In this document: in pieces, positions 1 through 12,132 of the stretch
Position numbering within the stretch: the stretch's first letter is position 1
Layout: the number at the start of each line of letters is the position of its first letter
NCBI GenBank assembly: GCA_963920525.1
Contig: OY986439.1
Location: 45,495,193 to 45,559,192, forward strand
Length of the DNA: 64,000 bases
Reading direction: 5' to 3'
Source: Dichetophora obliterata
Lineage: Eukaryota; Arthropoda; Insecta; Diptera; Sciomyzidae
The notes under the pieces: model-generated
What the model was told of the DNA's origin: nothing
Database searches by the model: none
Seen by the model: the letters and a program-made list of their open reading frames with translations, nothing else
Translations under genes and position numbers: made by a program

Positions 1-191
1 GGCGTATGACTAGCACCTCTTGTATGTAACAATATTTCCTCTACGTTATTTAGAAATTCGTATAGTAGTCGAGGATTGCCATCATATTGAGGCAAATCCT
101 TTATTGCATCTGGAATGCGAAGTGACTGAAAAATATCCACATATACAGGGGCAGGGGTGGGAAGGGTTGGGATGGGGGCTGTATTTTCCAT
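1..191 (-). pseudogene. Gag N-terminus of a gypsy-group LTR retrotransposon (partial, runs off window)
   Basis: Read on the minus strand from the ATG at 191-189, the frame is open to the window edge (63 codons). It has a Pro-rich start followed by a segment reading IPDAIKDLPQYDGNPRLLYE, which looks like the start of the Gag capsid domain in mdg1/412/17.6-type Ty3/gypsy elements. An in-frame stop lies shortly upstream of the ATG, so the start is probably right. The LTR and primer-binding site lie at higher coordinates in the expected order for a minus-strand element. The rest of gag and all of pol are outside the window, so whether the element is intact cannot be judged. Confidence 0.6.
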
Positions 192-520
192 AGTAAATTC
201 TCTACTTGGTTCTTCTAGAATTGAACTAAGGCTTCTGCTTTTAAAAAGATTACTGAGGGAAACTGAATAGGGCTGATTTTCTGCACGTTTTTTCTGGGTT
301 TTTTTCCACATGAATTTTTTTTCTTTGTTCTTTTTTTTTTTTTATTGAATAAAATTGTTAACGTATTGAAATTTTTCTTTTCTTATCCCCTTTTATTGAA
401 AAAATTTATTTGTTTTATTTTTAAGCTTTGTTTTATTTAATTATTTTTCAGTTTTCGACTTACATGCTTCCAACGATGATGATGATTAACTGCTTTAGCT
501 GCATGATGCTTGTTGTTCGC

Positions 521-667
521 TAGTCGTCCTTTCAGAGCGTTGAGTTCCAATGGCGATTAAAAGTTGATATAGTCGTCCTTTCAGAGCGTTGAGTTCCAAC
601 GGCGATTAAAAGTTGATATAGTCGTCCTTTCAGAGCGTTGAGTTCCAACGGCGATTAAAAGTTGATA
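521..667. repeat. Three tandem 49-bp repeats in the LTR-element leader
   Basis: The unit beginning TAGTCGTCCTTTCAGAGCG occurs three times head to tail (521, 570, 619), almost identical. It sits between the primer-binding site (868-885) and gag, so it is part of the untranslated leader of the minus-strand LTR element. Confidence 0.9.
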
Positions 668-867
668 CTTAACCGATCTTGTGAAAAAAAAATGTGCTGA
701 TATTCAGTCAACACTTATTTCAGAATATTATGTATCGATATTCTCTCGATAATAACTTCTGATAATTACAATAATTTTAGTTCGATATTCTTTCGAACAA
801 TTATTTTATCACTTATTCTTCAAATAAGAAGGATACTGATTATTCACTATTCACAAGATGGTTCGCC

Positions 868-885
868 AAGCCGTAGACTGCGCCA
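868..885 (-). other. Primer-binding site of the LTR element
   Basis: The minus strand reads TGGCGCAGTCTACGG directly after the LTR end. It resembles the TGGCGCAGTC-type primer-binding site of gypsy/17.6/297-group elements and fixes the LTR boundary and element orientation. Confidence 0.6.
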
Positions 886-1644
886 GTTATGTTCCTTGCT
901 TAGAGCAGTTTGATTGAAACACACTTTTCTTTTCTGCTGTAAACTTAGAACTGAACTTTATTACAACTCTTTCTTAAAATCTAACCAATTCGTTTTCGAA
1001 ATGTAAATGTGTAAAAGTATGTAAAGATATAAATGGAAGAAATACAATTGTAAAATAGGAGAAATGTAATGTATGTAAAAGAAATACAATGTGGTTAATA
1101 TGTAAAAGTTAATAGTCGCAAAGTGTTGCCTAATTTATAGTTGCAACATAATATCAAAAATGCAAGGGTTTCATTTTAATGTCTTGTGGTTAATATGTAG
1201 AATAAATAATCGTAAAATGTTGCCCAATTTATGGTTGCAACATAATATCAGAAATGCAAGAGTTTGATTTTAATGTTATACTTTAAAATTGAACCTATTT
1301 TAATAGTTGCGATTTATGAGGAAAAAAATAAAGAAAGAGTGTAAATAAAATTGGAACACTTAAAATATCTTATTGATTACGCTGCACTTTAAGTAGTGCA
1401 GTGGGGCTTATTATGTTGTTGTTTCTGGTGCTATTGTTGTGGGTGCCGAGATTTAATTGCCGTTTGTGCTGTTGTTGTAAATGTAGTAACGATGTCTTTG
1501 ACTTGTTGGTTAATTTGGTATTGTTGTTGTGTTTGTTGTAATTGTTACTGTAAGTGTTGCAGCGGCGTATTGAGCCTCGATGGTTTGGGTGGTGGCTGAG
1601 AAGTATATGTATTTGTTGTTGTCGTTTGAGTGGGGGTCGTAACT
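886..1644 (-). mobile_element. 5' LTR of a gypsy-group element
   Basis: About 759 bp between the primer-binding site and a junction with unrelated LINE sequence. On the minus strand it starts AGTTACG and ends CATAACT (counting the shared T), giving the short inverted AGTTA/TAACT ends seen in errantivirus-like LTRs. The second LTR is outside the window, so LTR identity and the target duplication cannot be checked. The right edge abuts coding remnants of a LINE, so the element appears inserted into that LINE. Confidence 0.55.
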
Positions 1645-1803
1645 CACGCTACTAGACAACTCTACAAAGCAGCTCTAGCAGTGAAAAAAGATTTAAATTT
1701 TAAGTTTGTTTGGATTGGAAATGGTAAAGTTTTGATGCGTAAGCTTGAAGGGGATAAATTATGGGTTTAAAATTCGTTTGAGGATTTAGATAAACTTAAA
1801 TAA
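1645..1803 (+). pseudogene. LINE ORF1 C-terminal remnant
   Basis: From 1645 the frame reads ...LNFKFVWIGNGKVLMRK..., resembling the C-terminal FP-type domain of ORF1 proteins of CR1/Jockey-like LINEs. A TAA at 1768 interrupts it, and the likely original stop is at 1801-1803. The 5' side is cut by the LTR at 1644. It is followed within 180 bp by the ORF2 endonuclease, as expected for a two-ORF LINE. Confidence 0.5.
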
Positions 1804-1976
1804 AATAATGTATCTCTTTGCTTATATCTTTTTATAAATGAATAACTTTAATGAGAATTCTCAAACTAATTTATACAATATTCCTCTTGCAAACTGTAAA
1901 AATGTAAATTTTAATTCAATTGTAGACAATCCAAACACCTCAAGTTTTTTTTATCATCCAACAAAATATAACAAGT

Positions 1977-4791
1977 ATGCGTAAAAATTTCCATACATTT
2001 CTCATTCACTTAAACTCTTTTAAAATAAAGCCTGATATCATATTTTTAACGGAAACTTGGATATACGATGAAGAAGTGCCTCTTTTCAACATTCCGGGTT
2101 ATAGTTTTTGTGCCAATTGTAATAATGAATATGCAGCATGTGGTGTTGCAGTGTTTGCTAAGAACGAACTATATTGCGAATTTCTTTCATTTAAATTTAC
2201 AAGTTCTGATGTGGTGCAAGTGAAATGTGTAATAAATGACCAAAAGTATACCTTTATATGCATATATAGATTCCATACTAGTGTAATGAATGATGTATAT
2301 TTGAATAATTTGGACGAAATATTAACTAATGATAATGCAGAAAATTTTGTTGTATTAGGCGACATTAATCTTAATCTTTTGCAAGACTCTAACATGGTTG
2401 AAAAATATCTCATTTTACTATCATCTTACGGCTTAGAATCATGTATTAACCAACCAACCCGTATAAACAACACTTCTCAAATATGTATAGATCATATGTT
2501 TGTACGCTCTAGAGGGCTGTCTATTAGTAGTTCTGTGCATAATCTTGAAATCTCTGATCATTGTTTAATATGTTTGTGTTTTGAAAATGTTATTATTTAT
2601 GCAGAGTCTGAAACATCGACTGAATTATACACCAAAATTAATTATATTGCACTGAATGAACGTCTTAGATTCGAGTTTTGGGATGAAGTGCATAACGAAC
2701 TTGATCCATCCAAAGCGTACGACATTTTTGTAGGAAAGTTATCTAACCATGTGAACATGTGCTCTACAACTTTAAAGAAAACTAGTTCCAAATCCAAAAA
2801 ATTAAAACCTTGGATTACGTCAGAGTTAATTAGGAAAATTCATAAAAAAAATAAAGTTTATAAGAAAACGATAAAACATCTTTCCAACGAGGTCCTCAAG
2901 ACACTATACAAAAAAATGTACAAATAAATTTTAAAAGATACGGCTGCTTCTAAAGATAATTACTATATCAATGAATTTAATCAAATTAAAGGTGATGTTA
3001 AGAAGGAGTGGAAACTTGTGAATAATCTGCTAAACAAAACAGTTAAAAAAGATAAAGATAAATTCCCACTATAATTGAAAATAATGAGGCTCTTACGAAT
3101 CCATCAGCTATAGCCAATGCTTTTAACAACTTTTTTGTGAATATTGTTAACAATGTCATTCCTATAAGTTCGCCTAGTACACCAATGTGTTCTTTCTTAA
3201 GTTCAGAACGCTCACAGAGTTCAAGCATTTTTTTGATCCTGTTATTCCTTCAGAGATGTACAAAACTATTATGTCCTTAAAAATACAAATGCTAACACAG
3301 AACAAGGTTACTCTAAAATTTTTATAAAGAAGATTGCACATAATATTGTCGATATAATGTGCCACTTGGTGAATGTGAGTATTGAAGTTGGAACCTTTCC
3401 AGACAATCTTAAGAAAGCTGAAGTTATTCCCCTATTTAAAAAGGGTGACAAAAAAGAACTTAATAACTTTAGACCAATATCTCTACCAGTGTTCTCTAAA
3501 ATTTATGAAAAAACTATAAAGACAAGGATAATAGCTTTTTTAAATAAAACTAATTTTTTCAGTGAATGCCAATTTGGTTTTCGAGCAGGGTTGTCAACAG
3601 AAGATGCCTTATTATCATTTTGCACAAACATATATCAAAGCATAAACAATAAAAAACTATCTGCTGCTATCTGTGTGGACATTACCAAAGCGTTTGACAT
3701 AGTAGACCACAAAATTCTGTTTGACAAGTTGTTTAAGTGCGGATTAAGGGGCTCTGTACATAAATGGTTTACTTCTTACTTGATGAATAGAAAACAGAGC
3801 GTGAAAATCAATAAAGATTATAGTTCTTTTGTTGTAGTTAATTGAGGTGTTCCACAAGGGTCAGTTTTGGGTCCCGTTCTTTTCTTGATATATATTGAGT
3901 CTCTATTCTCAGTCGCTCAGTCGCATTTGCAGATGACATGGCATGTACATTTGCAGCCGATTCAATGCTAGATTTAACAGCTAACATCAATCAAGGTTTA
4001 AGTATCCTAAACCATTGGTTTTCCGCGCATAAGTTAGTTATGAGTGATAAAACTAAAATTATGTTTTTTAGTATTGCTGTAACAGATATTCACTTTGAGA
4101 AGCACTTCACCTTTCATAGTACAGGTTGTGACAGAATCATGTCGAGTAAAGATATATGTATGTTCTGCATCGACTCATTGCAATACTTATAACGACCACT
4201 TACCATGCTCATCAAAATGTTTTAATGTAGAATGTGTAAAGAATTTTAAATATTTGGGTCTGATAGTGGATTGGAGACTAAATTGGGATGAGCATACACG
4301 TGCGCTCAAACGCTATTCGCTGGCTGTCACTAGGCAGATATACCTGTTGAAGCCCTTTTGGTTCTAAAAAATTACTAACTTGCATTTATTACGGACTTCT
4401 TGACTCAAAATTGCAATATGGTTTAGTTTGCTGGGGTGGCACACATAAAAATAAAATCGACCCATTGCTTTTTTCACAAAAACACAATATTCGACTCATC
4501 TGTAACAAAAATCGTACTACTGCCAGCTTGGATTTATTTAAAATCTTAAAATCCTACCCCTTCAAACATCTATATTTCTACGAAGTACTTAAAACTTTTT
4601 TCAAAAATTGTGGTCACTTATTAAACAGAAACTCGACATATTATAACTTAACTGCAATATTGCCTTGGTACCTCCATACAATCTGCATCACTTTTTGCAT
4701 TTCTACACCTCAGCTGCTCCTAGATTATATAATAGCTTGCCGGGTAGCTTACGTTGTATTCGTAATAAACATGTGTTTCTTACTACTGTGA
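1977..4791 (+). pseudogene. LINE ORF2 (endonuclease + reverse transcriptase), multiply broken
   Basis: Remains of a CR1/Jockey-like ORF2 in several frames. The 1977-2927 piece is an APE-type endonuclease, with FLTETWI near the start, VVLGDINLNL in the middle and EISDHCLI at the end. After a stop at 2925, linker and thumb-proximal sequence continue to about 3350. The RT core lies at 3357-3845 (FRPISLPVF, QFGFRAGLSTEDAL, DITKAFDIVDH). An in-frame TGA at 3843 precedes VPQGSVLGP, and the catalytic FADD is near 3921-3932. C-terminal pieces (FKYLGLIVDWRLNWDEHT; YGLVCWGG) extend to 4791 with more frameshifts. It cannot make an active protein. The clade is inferred from ORF1 type and motif wording. 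Confidence 0.85.
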
Positions 4792-5137
4792 AATCGTGGC
4801 ATTTTCAAAATAATTACAATTAAATTTATTCACTTCTTAATATTATTACATAATGTTCTTTATATTCTTTATTAAAATATTAATGTTTTCATATTTTTAT
4901 GTTTTCATATTTTTATAAATTTATTTTTATTATTTCTTAATTGTGTGTTATGACCCCATGTACCTAATATTAGTATTAATAGTCTTAAACAATCTGCATT
5001 CGCCTCTAGTTCTTCGGAGCTATAGAATGTAGATATCATTAACCAATGTTTTTTTCAATGAAATTTAATTTAAATGTTAATGTTATGTAATGTAAAATGT
5101 TGGTAAATAAAATCAATCAAATCAAAATAAAAAAAAA
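4792..5137 (+). mobile_element. LINE 3' UTR and tail
   Basis: AT-rich non-coding sequence downstream of ORF2, ending in AATAAAATCAATCAAATC and an A-run at about 5125-5137. This is a typical LINE 3' terminus and marks the end of the unit that begins at 1645. Confidence 0.55.
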
Positions 5138-5395
5138 ATAATTAAGTGAAATAAATAACTTCAAGTCTACTTCTGTGTATTCTGCATTATCCTATTCCAG
5201 TGTACCTATTTAAGTGAAATGTTTACTTTATTGGGACTATTGAAAGAAAGTCATGTAGAAAATAATAATAAAAAAATACAAATCCTTAAAAAAATTAAAG
5301 AAAAAAGGAAATATTTTGGATTTCTGTGAATTAAAGTAAAATTGTGAAGTAATGTATGCAACGCCGTAGATAGGTGTTCCATAAGGTGGGAGGGG

Positions 5396-5525
5396 GGGTT
5401 AGGTTAGGTTAAAGTGGCTGACACTTTTAAGAGATGTACTTTAGGCCAATTAGGCTCGATTTGACACCATGGGGTTAATTTTCCTACTCCATTTCTATTT
5501 GACCTAGTGTGACCCTGTTTACAAA
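5396..5525 (-). mobile_element. LOA-like LINE 3'-end fragment
   Basis: On the minus strand this short piece ends in repeated CCTAA units (TTAGG on +), like the tail of the LINE ending at 16836. No coding part remains. It looks like a severely 5'-truncated insertion. Confidence 0.35.
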
Positions 5526-6324
5526 GTTGTGGATTCTGATGGGAGGTTTACTGAAGCAAAAAAACATACCAAATTGATTCAATCGCTTCATTTTGAGCAG
5601 GACGACAAGTATTTATTTAAGTACAATAACGAAAACAGACATTTTAAAAAGAAAAACATATGCATACAAATTTTTTCGGGTCATTTTCTCAAAATAATCC
5701 TTGGTTTATGTTATGCTGATTCCTTAAATATTTCGATTCTAGCAATAGCCATCCGTGAGCTGGAATGGTTTGAAATAACCTCTAGAAATCGCGTATTTTG
5801 TAAAAATATTGGCTGGTGTGTTAGTTAGAAAAAAAGATATGGTCTGAAACAATATTTTTGAAAAATTTATCCCAATCTGCATCAAAAAATTAAAAATGTT
5901 TGCATTCTTATTAAAAATAATGATGTTTTTCGTGCATTTTATGATTTTTTTAAATATTTCACTAAAGTTAAAAAAATCTAATTATTTCTAAAGCTATCCT
6001 CACTTTCAAGATGTCGTTTGAAAGGTTTTGAGTGCTTGCATTGATTCCTGGTCAGAATTGTTTTAACTGAAACAAATTATGACAATAATCTGTCGACAAA
6101 TTCTTTTGAATTTTGCGATATCTCTGCGAATTGCCGCTTTTTTAAATTTGTTTTTAAATGTTGAGAAATTAAAAATTTCTTTGTCATTGTTTTTCCCAAC
6201 GTTTCTCTAGAAAACTGCCTACATCTTCAGGGGAAGTCAATTTATTGATAACAATAAAAAACGCAATTTTAAAACATATAGTAACAAAAAGTCAAATAAA
6301 ATTCTTACATTTAGTTAGTACTAG

Positions 6325-7945
6325 CTGATATACCCGGTGTTACTCGAGAGTTATTTATATACACATTTTAACATACTCTTCTCCATTTAATGTTTTTTTT
6401 TAAATTCTGAAATAATGAAAGACATGTTCAATTTTATTTTTAAGCTACTGTTAGAAAGGTAATTGAACGAACTTTAATCCAAAAAAGTTTTGGAAAATTT
6501 TTGTTGTTGGTGGTTCCATCTCTTGCGGTGAGGTAATTGAAAAACATATTTTAAAAATTAAAAATAATTTTTATATTTACTTAATCTTAAAGCTAGCAAA
6601 ATTACCTGTTCAACAACATAAAAGTTATGGTGGGACTCAATGCGTCCTTGAGATATGGACATTTTAAAGTCTAAACAAAATTTATATTAAAAAATATATT
6701 GAACTATTTAACAAAAAATATTTTAATGAAATATATTAAAAACGGCGTAGATATTGGCATTAAAAGTAAAGACTTTGATTTTCATATAAATTTTTTCTCA
6801 TTATAAGCTATCAATGTTTTATGAAAAATTCGTTGTACTAAAAATGATTGTACTACAATTTATATTAGCTGCGTTATTTCAAGGGAGATCAGGATAATAT
6901 CATCGCATTTGCAAGCAAAGCAAAAACAACAAAAAATCCAGCATGTGAGCTGGACATTTAAATTGATCCAATTCTATGTTTTAAAATTTCTACTTAAGCA
7001 AAAACTAAGTAGATTACTATAAGGAAGATTTTATATAATCCAAAATGTTCGCAATTACTCTAGACACACAACTCCATCCTTAGAGACAAATGGGGACGTT
7101 CAAACTATACTTAGAGAATTTTAAAACAAAACTCAGTTTTATTAATAGTCTGGCATGAAAAAAAAATTTTTAGCCATAACTTTTCATTGGAAAAAGATAT
7201 TGTGTAACTTTTTCACATAAATTATTTTTGAGACTTGACTTTTATAAAAAATATAAAAACATCATTTTGGAATAAATAAATTTCGCGAAAAAAATTTTGT
7301 GATGACAAAAACAGTAAAATAATTTTTGCGCTTAGCTGGAAGAATTTTTGCAAATAAATACTATGTCAAATGAAAGGTAGCCAAATGTGCAATTTTTAAT
7401 TGATTTCATTTTTACAACAACAACAAATTTTGAGTAATTTTCTAAGTAAAAAGTCAATATTTTGGACCTTTTTTGTTATAATCATAAAACATGTATTCAC
7501 TGACATAACGCTACAGTTCAACCTATTTTTGTGAAGTGGTTTTATTGAACTTTTGAACAAAAAAATTTTAATGAAATATATTAATGAAACTTTGATTTTC
7601 ATGTCATTTTTTTCTCATTCTTAGGTAATAATGTTTTAAGGAAAAAGTCGTTGTACTGAAACTTTTTCTAATTTTGAATATATGTGAGTGTTTTTGATGT
7701 CAAAATAACAAAAAATTTTTAAAATTAAATACACAAAAATCTCCGGTACTAAAAAGTTTTATAATAACAAAATTATCGTTAGTTGAAAAATTTTGGAGGG
7801 AGCGTGGCAAAAACTAAGTATGTAACATTTTAAGTTAAAATGCGCTTAATATGTATGCCTAGTTTGAGCGAAATCCGTTCAGTCGTTTGGATTTGTATAA
7901 AGGCCAAACAAACAAACAGAAAATGAGTTTTATTACTATAGATAA
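6325..7945 (+). repeat. Candidate dispersed repeat with CTGATATACCCGG start
   Basis: The left part reads CTAGCTGATATACCCGG and the right part ends AATGAGTTTTATTACTATAG. This start/end style is seen in dispersed insect repeats. There is no coding content or terminal inverted repeat. The segment near 6596-6680 also occurs at 36868-36960 and in the palindrome at 37398-37571. Family unknown. Confidence 0.3.
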
Positions 7946-8294
7946 CATAATGAATAGTTTAAATTTATCTTTAAAACAATATAAAGCACTGAAAACAATT
8001 AATATTTAAACTCAATATATAACAACTGACAGGAAAAATTTAAACAAACTGAAATATTGTAAATAATGAAACATAAAGCAAGTGTTGCCTGTGTCTTCCT
8101 TTGTGTTCATTGTTATTGTCGCTTTGTTTTGAACGTGCAGGCTCTCCAAAATGTATCGTCCCATTTCTCTTCCCACTTTGCCTTTTATTTCCTCATCAGC
8201 ACCAAACAAATTAAAACAAAAATATTAATTATAAAACAAACACCTACTGAAAAGATGTTGTAAGAAATTAAAAAAAAAATATTAAGTTATTTAA

Positions 8295-8505
8295 TGGCGT
8301 TTTCGTTTCTCGAAAAAATGCAACATTTTTTCTGCCCTTTTTGGAAATTCTGCCCTCTTGAGAAAAAATATAGTGACCTCTAAAATTGAATTGTGTTCTT
8401 TGCTCGAAAATGTTGACCTCAAAAGTAGAAAAAATTCACAATTCTCAAAGATGGCAGAAAGAGGGCAGAAAAAATGCAACATTTTTTCGAGAAACGAAAA
8501 CGCCA
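8295..8505. mobile_element. 211-bp MITE with TAA target duplication
   Basis: Begins TGGCGTTTTCGTTTCTCG and ends in its reverse complement. The inverted repeats run at least 43 bp with near identity, and the element is flanked on both sides by TAA (8292-8294 and 8506-8508). A 3-bp TWA duplication is typical of PIF/Harbinger-type MITEs. Overlapping small ORFs on both strands are by-products of the palindrome. Confidence 0.75.
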
Positions 8506-9098
8506 TAAATTTTTATTGTTTTTGTATGGAAATAATATAAAAAATATCAAAAATATGCATAATAAACAGCATAATCTTTAATCCGAATGCAATAATTTAC
8601 AATTTTTTGAAACAGATTGGAAGATATTTTTTCTGGCCTATAATTTCTGATAGTTTGTTTTTTTAAAACTATTACGCTAGCCAATATTTTTACAAAAAAC
8701 TCGATTTTTAGAGGTTATTTCAAACCATTCCAGCTCACGGATGACTATCTGTAGAGTCGAAATATTTGGGGAATCATCATAACATAAGCCAAGGTTTATT
8801 TTGAGGGACAGACGCGATCAACTTTTTTCTTTTCTATGGAGCATGAAGCGCCTTAACATACATAGTTGCATATACAGTGTTGCGCAAAACAATAGCAACA
8901 AAATCGGTACGCTGCTATAAAATCGTGTATCTTTTTAAATACTAGGGACACACAAAAATGATTATAGGAACCAAAGCATATATTCATTCATCATATTAAA
9001 AACAAATTATATTCATATTTGGTTTTGTTTTCTTTATCAAATTTAAAATTAATGTGACTACATTCAGTTTGTCTGAGAGCAAAACCAAAGCAACATAA

Positions 9099-10150
9099 TC
9101 AATATTTGATGTAAGATCCATTATCCTTGCTAACCGCTGCACATCTGAGCGGCATCGACTCTTTTAAAGTAGATATGTTAGTATTAGGTGTATGTTCCCA
9201 CTTAAGTTTCAGGGCTTCATACAGTGCAGTCTTATTGGAAAACCTTTGACCAGAAACTTTTGCCTTCAAAGTCATAAAAAGATTTTCAATGGGATTCAAG
9301 TCATTGTGATTGTGCCGGCCAACCAAGGACTTGAATCCCATTGCCTCTAATGTATTCCTTGATGAGTTTTGAAGTGTGGTTCGGGTCGTTGTCGGGCTGA
9401 AACGTTCACTGAAGCGACATATTCCACTTTGAATGTGGTCGTATCTTGCTTTCTAAAATGTCATTATATACAAATCGATCCATAATTCCATCGATTTTTT
9501 GAAATGGTTCAACTTCATAATAGGAAAAACAAGTCCATACCATAATGCCACCGTCTCCATGTTTAAAATTTATTTTGCAGTCTCGGGCTTCAAGTCATGT
9601 ACCTGGGTGGTGCCGTACCATGCACATCCCATCTGAATTAATCAAGTTGAACTTTGATTCATCGCTAAAAAAACGGTTTTCGATTTTTGAACGGTCCAAT
9701 TTAAGTGCTCTTTTGGAAGACTGAGTGTAAAAAACAATAAATTGCAACTAGTTGTCACAATTCCAGACAGAATTGTTTAAATTGTAACACCTCACCTTGT
9801 TTTTTATGCTTAGCTGTAAGCATAGGTTTCTCTACCGGTCTATAATTTCTTAAATCGTTCTCAACGGCTCGTCTTCAAACAGTGCTGTGGTGGCTATCTA
9901 AATCAAGTATCCGAACAACCTCTTTGGCTGTGGCAAATGCATTTCGTTTGAACACACCACAAATGTTCCTGTCATCACGCAGCGATGTTTTCCGCGGTCG
10001 CCCTCTTTAATGTACCGTTGTTACGTATTTTGTGAAGGTATATTTCTTTATTAATCTGCAAAGTTTTGACCGATTAATATCAAACTGTTTCACGTTAGAT
10101 ATTTGCGAATTTTCGTTATTATATTCGGAAATAATTTGTAATTTAAAAGC
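9099..10150 (-). pseudogene. Tc1-like transposase, degenerate
   Basis: The minus-strand translation across several frameshifts gives a Tc1-type DDE transposase: an N-terminal HTH-like region (about 10150-9990, ending RGRPRK-like), then FSDESKFNL with the first Asp (near 9655), a HGDGGIMVW segment (near 9560), QPDNDPNHTS with the second Asp (near 9400), and a GWPAQS...LNPIENL region with the final Glu (near 9290). The C-terminal part at 9341-9099 is open for 80 codons and ends with SMPLRCAAVSKDNG. The type resembles long-TIR Tc1 elements such as S or Paris; that is family knowledge. Multiple stops and shifts make it inactive. Confidence 0.75.
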
Positions 10151-10435
10151 TTCACAGTATTTAAAACGTGCCTATAATGGCACATAAGGGAACAGTCAAT
10201 GTCACAACTAGCACAAAAAAAACTAAACTTAAATGTTTATGACTTACAAACAACACGTGCTTTACAATAACGGAACTTTTACCTATATAATTATATATAA
10301 TTTTTCGAACTTTTGTTCTTTTTTTACATTTTTCAAGTTTTGTTGCTTTTGTTTTGCTCACAGACAAATTGAATGTAGTCACATTAATTTTAAATTTAAT
10401 AAAAAAAAAAACCAAATTTGAATTTGATTTGTTTT

Positions 10436-11199
10436 CTATATGATTTTTTATATTTATATGTACATTTTATAAAAATTCATAGTCAATTATTTCGCACAAA
10501 GCGAGTTCTGCTAAAATTTACATCTCCACGTATGATTTAAATTAAAATAAAAGAACAAATTTAAAAAATAATTCAATTGCTGCTTACTTAACAAAATCTA
10601 TATTCAAAAATACTATATAAAATGTAACGTAAACTTCCGAGCAGCAGGAACCATTATTTAACAATTGCAATTAAGATTAAAAATAAAGGAAACAAAATTA
10701 ATTTCACTGGGTGACAATTTTGTAAAGTAATCATCTGACCATACAACAAGAAATTTAACTAAAAAAAAACATTAATAAGTGCTATTTAAACAAATAAGCA
10801 TAATTAACAAAATATAAATATGTATGCACAAATAATCATATTGCACAGCAACATGAAAATATTTAAAAGAACTAAACGATAATACAGAAATAATCATGAT
10901 AAAGCTCAATAAGCAAGAAATCTACGGACAGAAATGCGTAATTGCTGAATTATTCTGATTGCTTTGCCTGCTGTGTGCACTTCGCAGATTGAAGTTTTGC
11001 TTTTTTGCAGCGTTTTAACAACGTCTGGTTCAAACTAAATTTTTTAGGCGGTATTTACAAAGTTTTTGGTTATATAAAAGATTTTTGCTTTTAATTCTAC
11101 TAAACATTATGGAAACATATAATTTCTAAACAAAACAAATTAATTCTTACATTTCATTCTGTACACAATTGAAATTAAAATTAAAAAAAAACAAGCACA
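10436..11199 (-). other. Captured non-coding flank downstream of the Cdc7 stop
   Basis: AT-rich DNA between the Cdc7 fragment stop and the inner right TIR piece. It belongs neither to the Tc1 repeat nor to coding sequence. The simplest reading is Cdc7 3' UTR/downstream DNA acquired together with the coding part. No long ORF is present. Confidence 0.5.
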
Positions 11200-12132
11200 C
11201 TATTCTTTGCTTGGTTTTTTCGCAGCAACCTCTGGCTGCTCTTTGAAGAAAGGATGATCTAAAGCTTCTTCGGCGGTTATGCGTTTGTGCGGGTTTACTT
11301 CGAGTAGTTTGTACAGCAGATCGTAGGCACTTGCTGGAAAGGGATCGTCACCGCCTAACGGCTCCGTTGAGTAGTGAGTTTCGGCGCAAAGGCAATTGAA
11401 ATAGAATTGATCGCAATTCTTGCACACCTCGCAGCTGCCATCGGCGCGTTGGTATTTCTTGAGCAGCTCGGGTGAGCTAAACTTGGAGCGATTGCGAAAG
11501 CGCACACACAACTTGCGTAAATCGAGTGGTTTGGTTTTCTGACTAAGCGTCACCAGTCTATCGAGTACGAATGCAGTCTTACGTATGTTCTTGTCACCAA
11601 ATATGGTGACCATCTCGGCTAGTGCTACATAGTCTTTGGGCGCTTTAAAAAATGGATATACCGAGGAAAGTATCGAAAGAAATATAACACCGGCTGCCCA
11701 AATGTCCACAGCGGTTGTTTGGTCAGGATATTTGAGTAGTACCCGCGCGGTGTACCCGCGCGTGAGGCATGTATTTCCTTTTTGATCAGGCAGATGTTGC
11801 AGACTTGTGGATTGCCGTAGCAGAAGCATTTCGCTCCGCTTGTGGTGCTGAGATTACGGTTGGTGTTGTATTTGACGTTAGACTGCGACAAATCGTTTGA
11901 CTGCGGCGATTGTAGTGCAACGGCAGAGTTGGCGTTAGTGGCACCTGTAACAGTGTTGCCACTATTTACGTTCGCAGCAGGTGAGCGTGTGCCATTGGAT
12001 GAGTTTTGGCAACGCAGTTTTTGTTGCAAGCGATTTGTCATGCTAGCGCCGAGTATAGCAGATTTTACTTGCCTGCTCAGTGGAGTGCTGTAGATGCTGC
12101 TGTTGGCACTTGTACCGACATTGCTATTTTTG
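11200..12132 (-). pseudogene. Cdc7: Cdc7 kinase C-terminal fragment inside a Tc1 transposon
   Basis: The minus strand carries the C-terminal half of a Cdc7 (DDK catalytic subunit) kinase, which phosphorylates MCM proteins at replication origins. From 12132 down it shows a Ser/Asn-rich kinase-insert-like stretch, then CFCYGNPQVCNICLIKKE and HASRAGTP (activation segment end). After a frame change come LLKYPDQTTAVDIWAAGVIF (subdomain IX), VYPFFKAPKDYVALAEM, a Cys-rich insert, DPFPASAYDLLYKLLEVNP and a final KRITAEEALDHPFF. The stop is at 11200-11202. The catalytic loop and the N-lobe are absent. Around 11735-11760 the P+1/APE region is deleted and the frame shifts, so it cannot encode a kinase. 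No intron is visible in the piece. Identification rests on recognised family motifs. Confidence 0.8.

Larger units (their letters stand above)
5682..8820. repeat. Pair of ~240-bp inverted repeats ~2.6 kb apart
   Basis: Sequence at about 5682-5920 (containing CATCCGTGAGCTGGAATGG) recurs inverted at about 8560-8820 with moderate divergence, including the CAATCTG...CAAAAAATT segment. The interior is AT-rich and non-coding apart from a MITE near the right arm. It may be a non-autonomous DNA transposon with long arms. Exact ends and a target duplication were not found. Confidence 0.5.
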
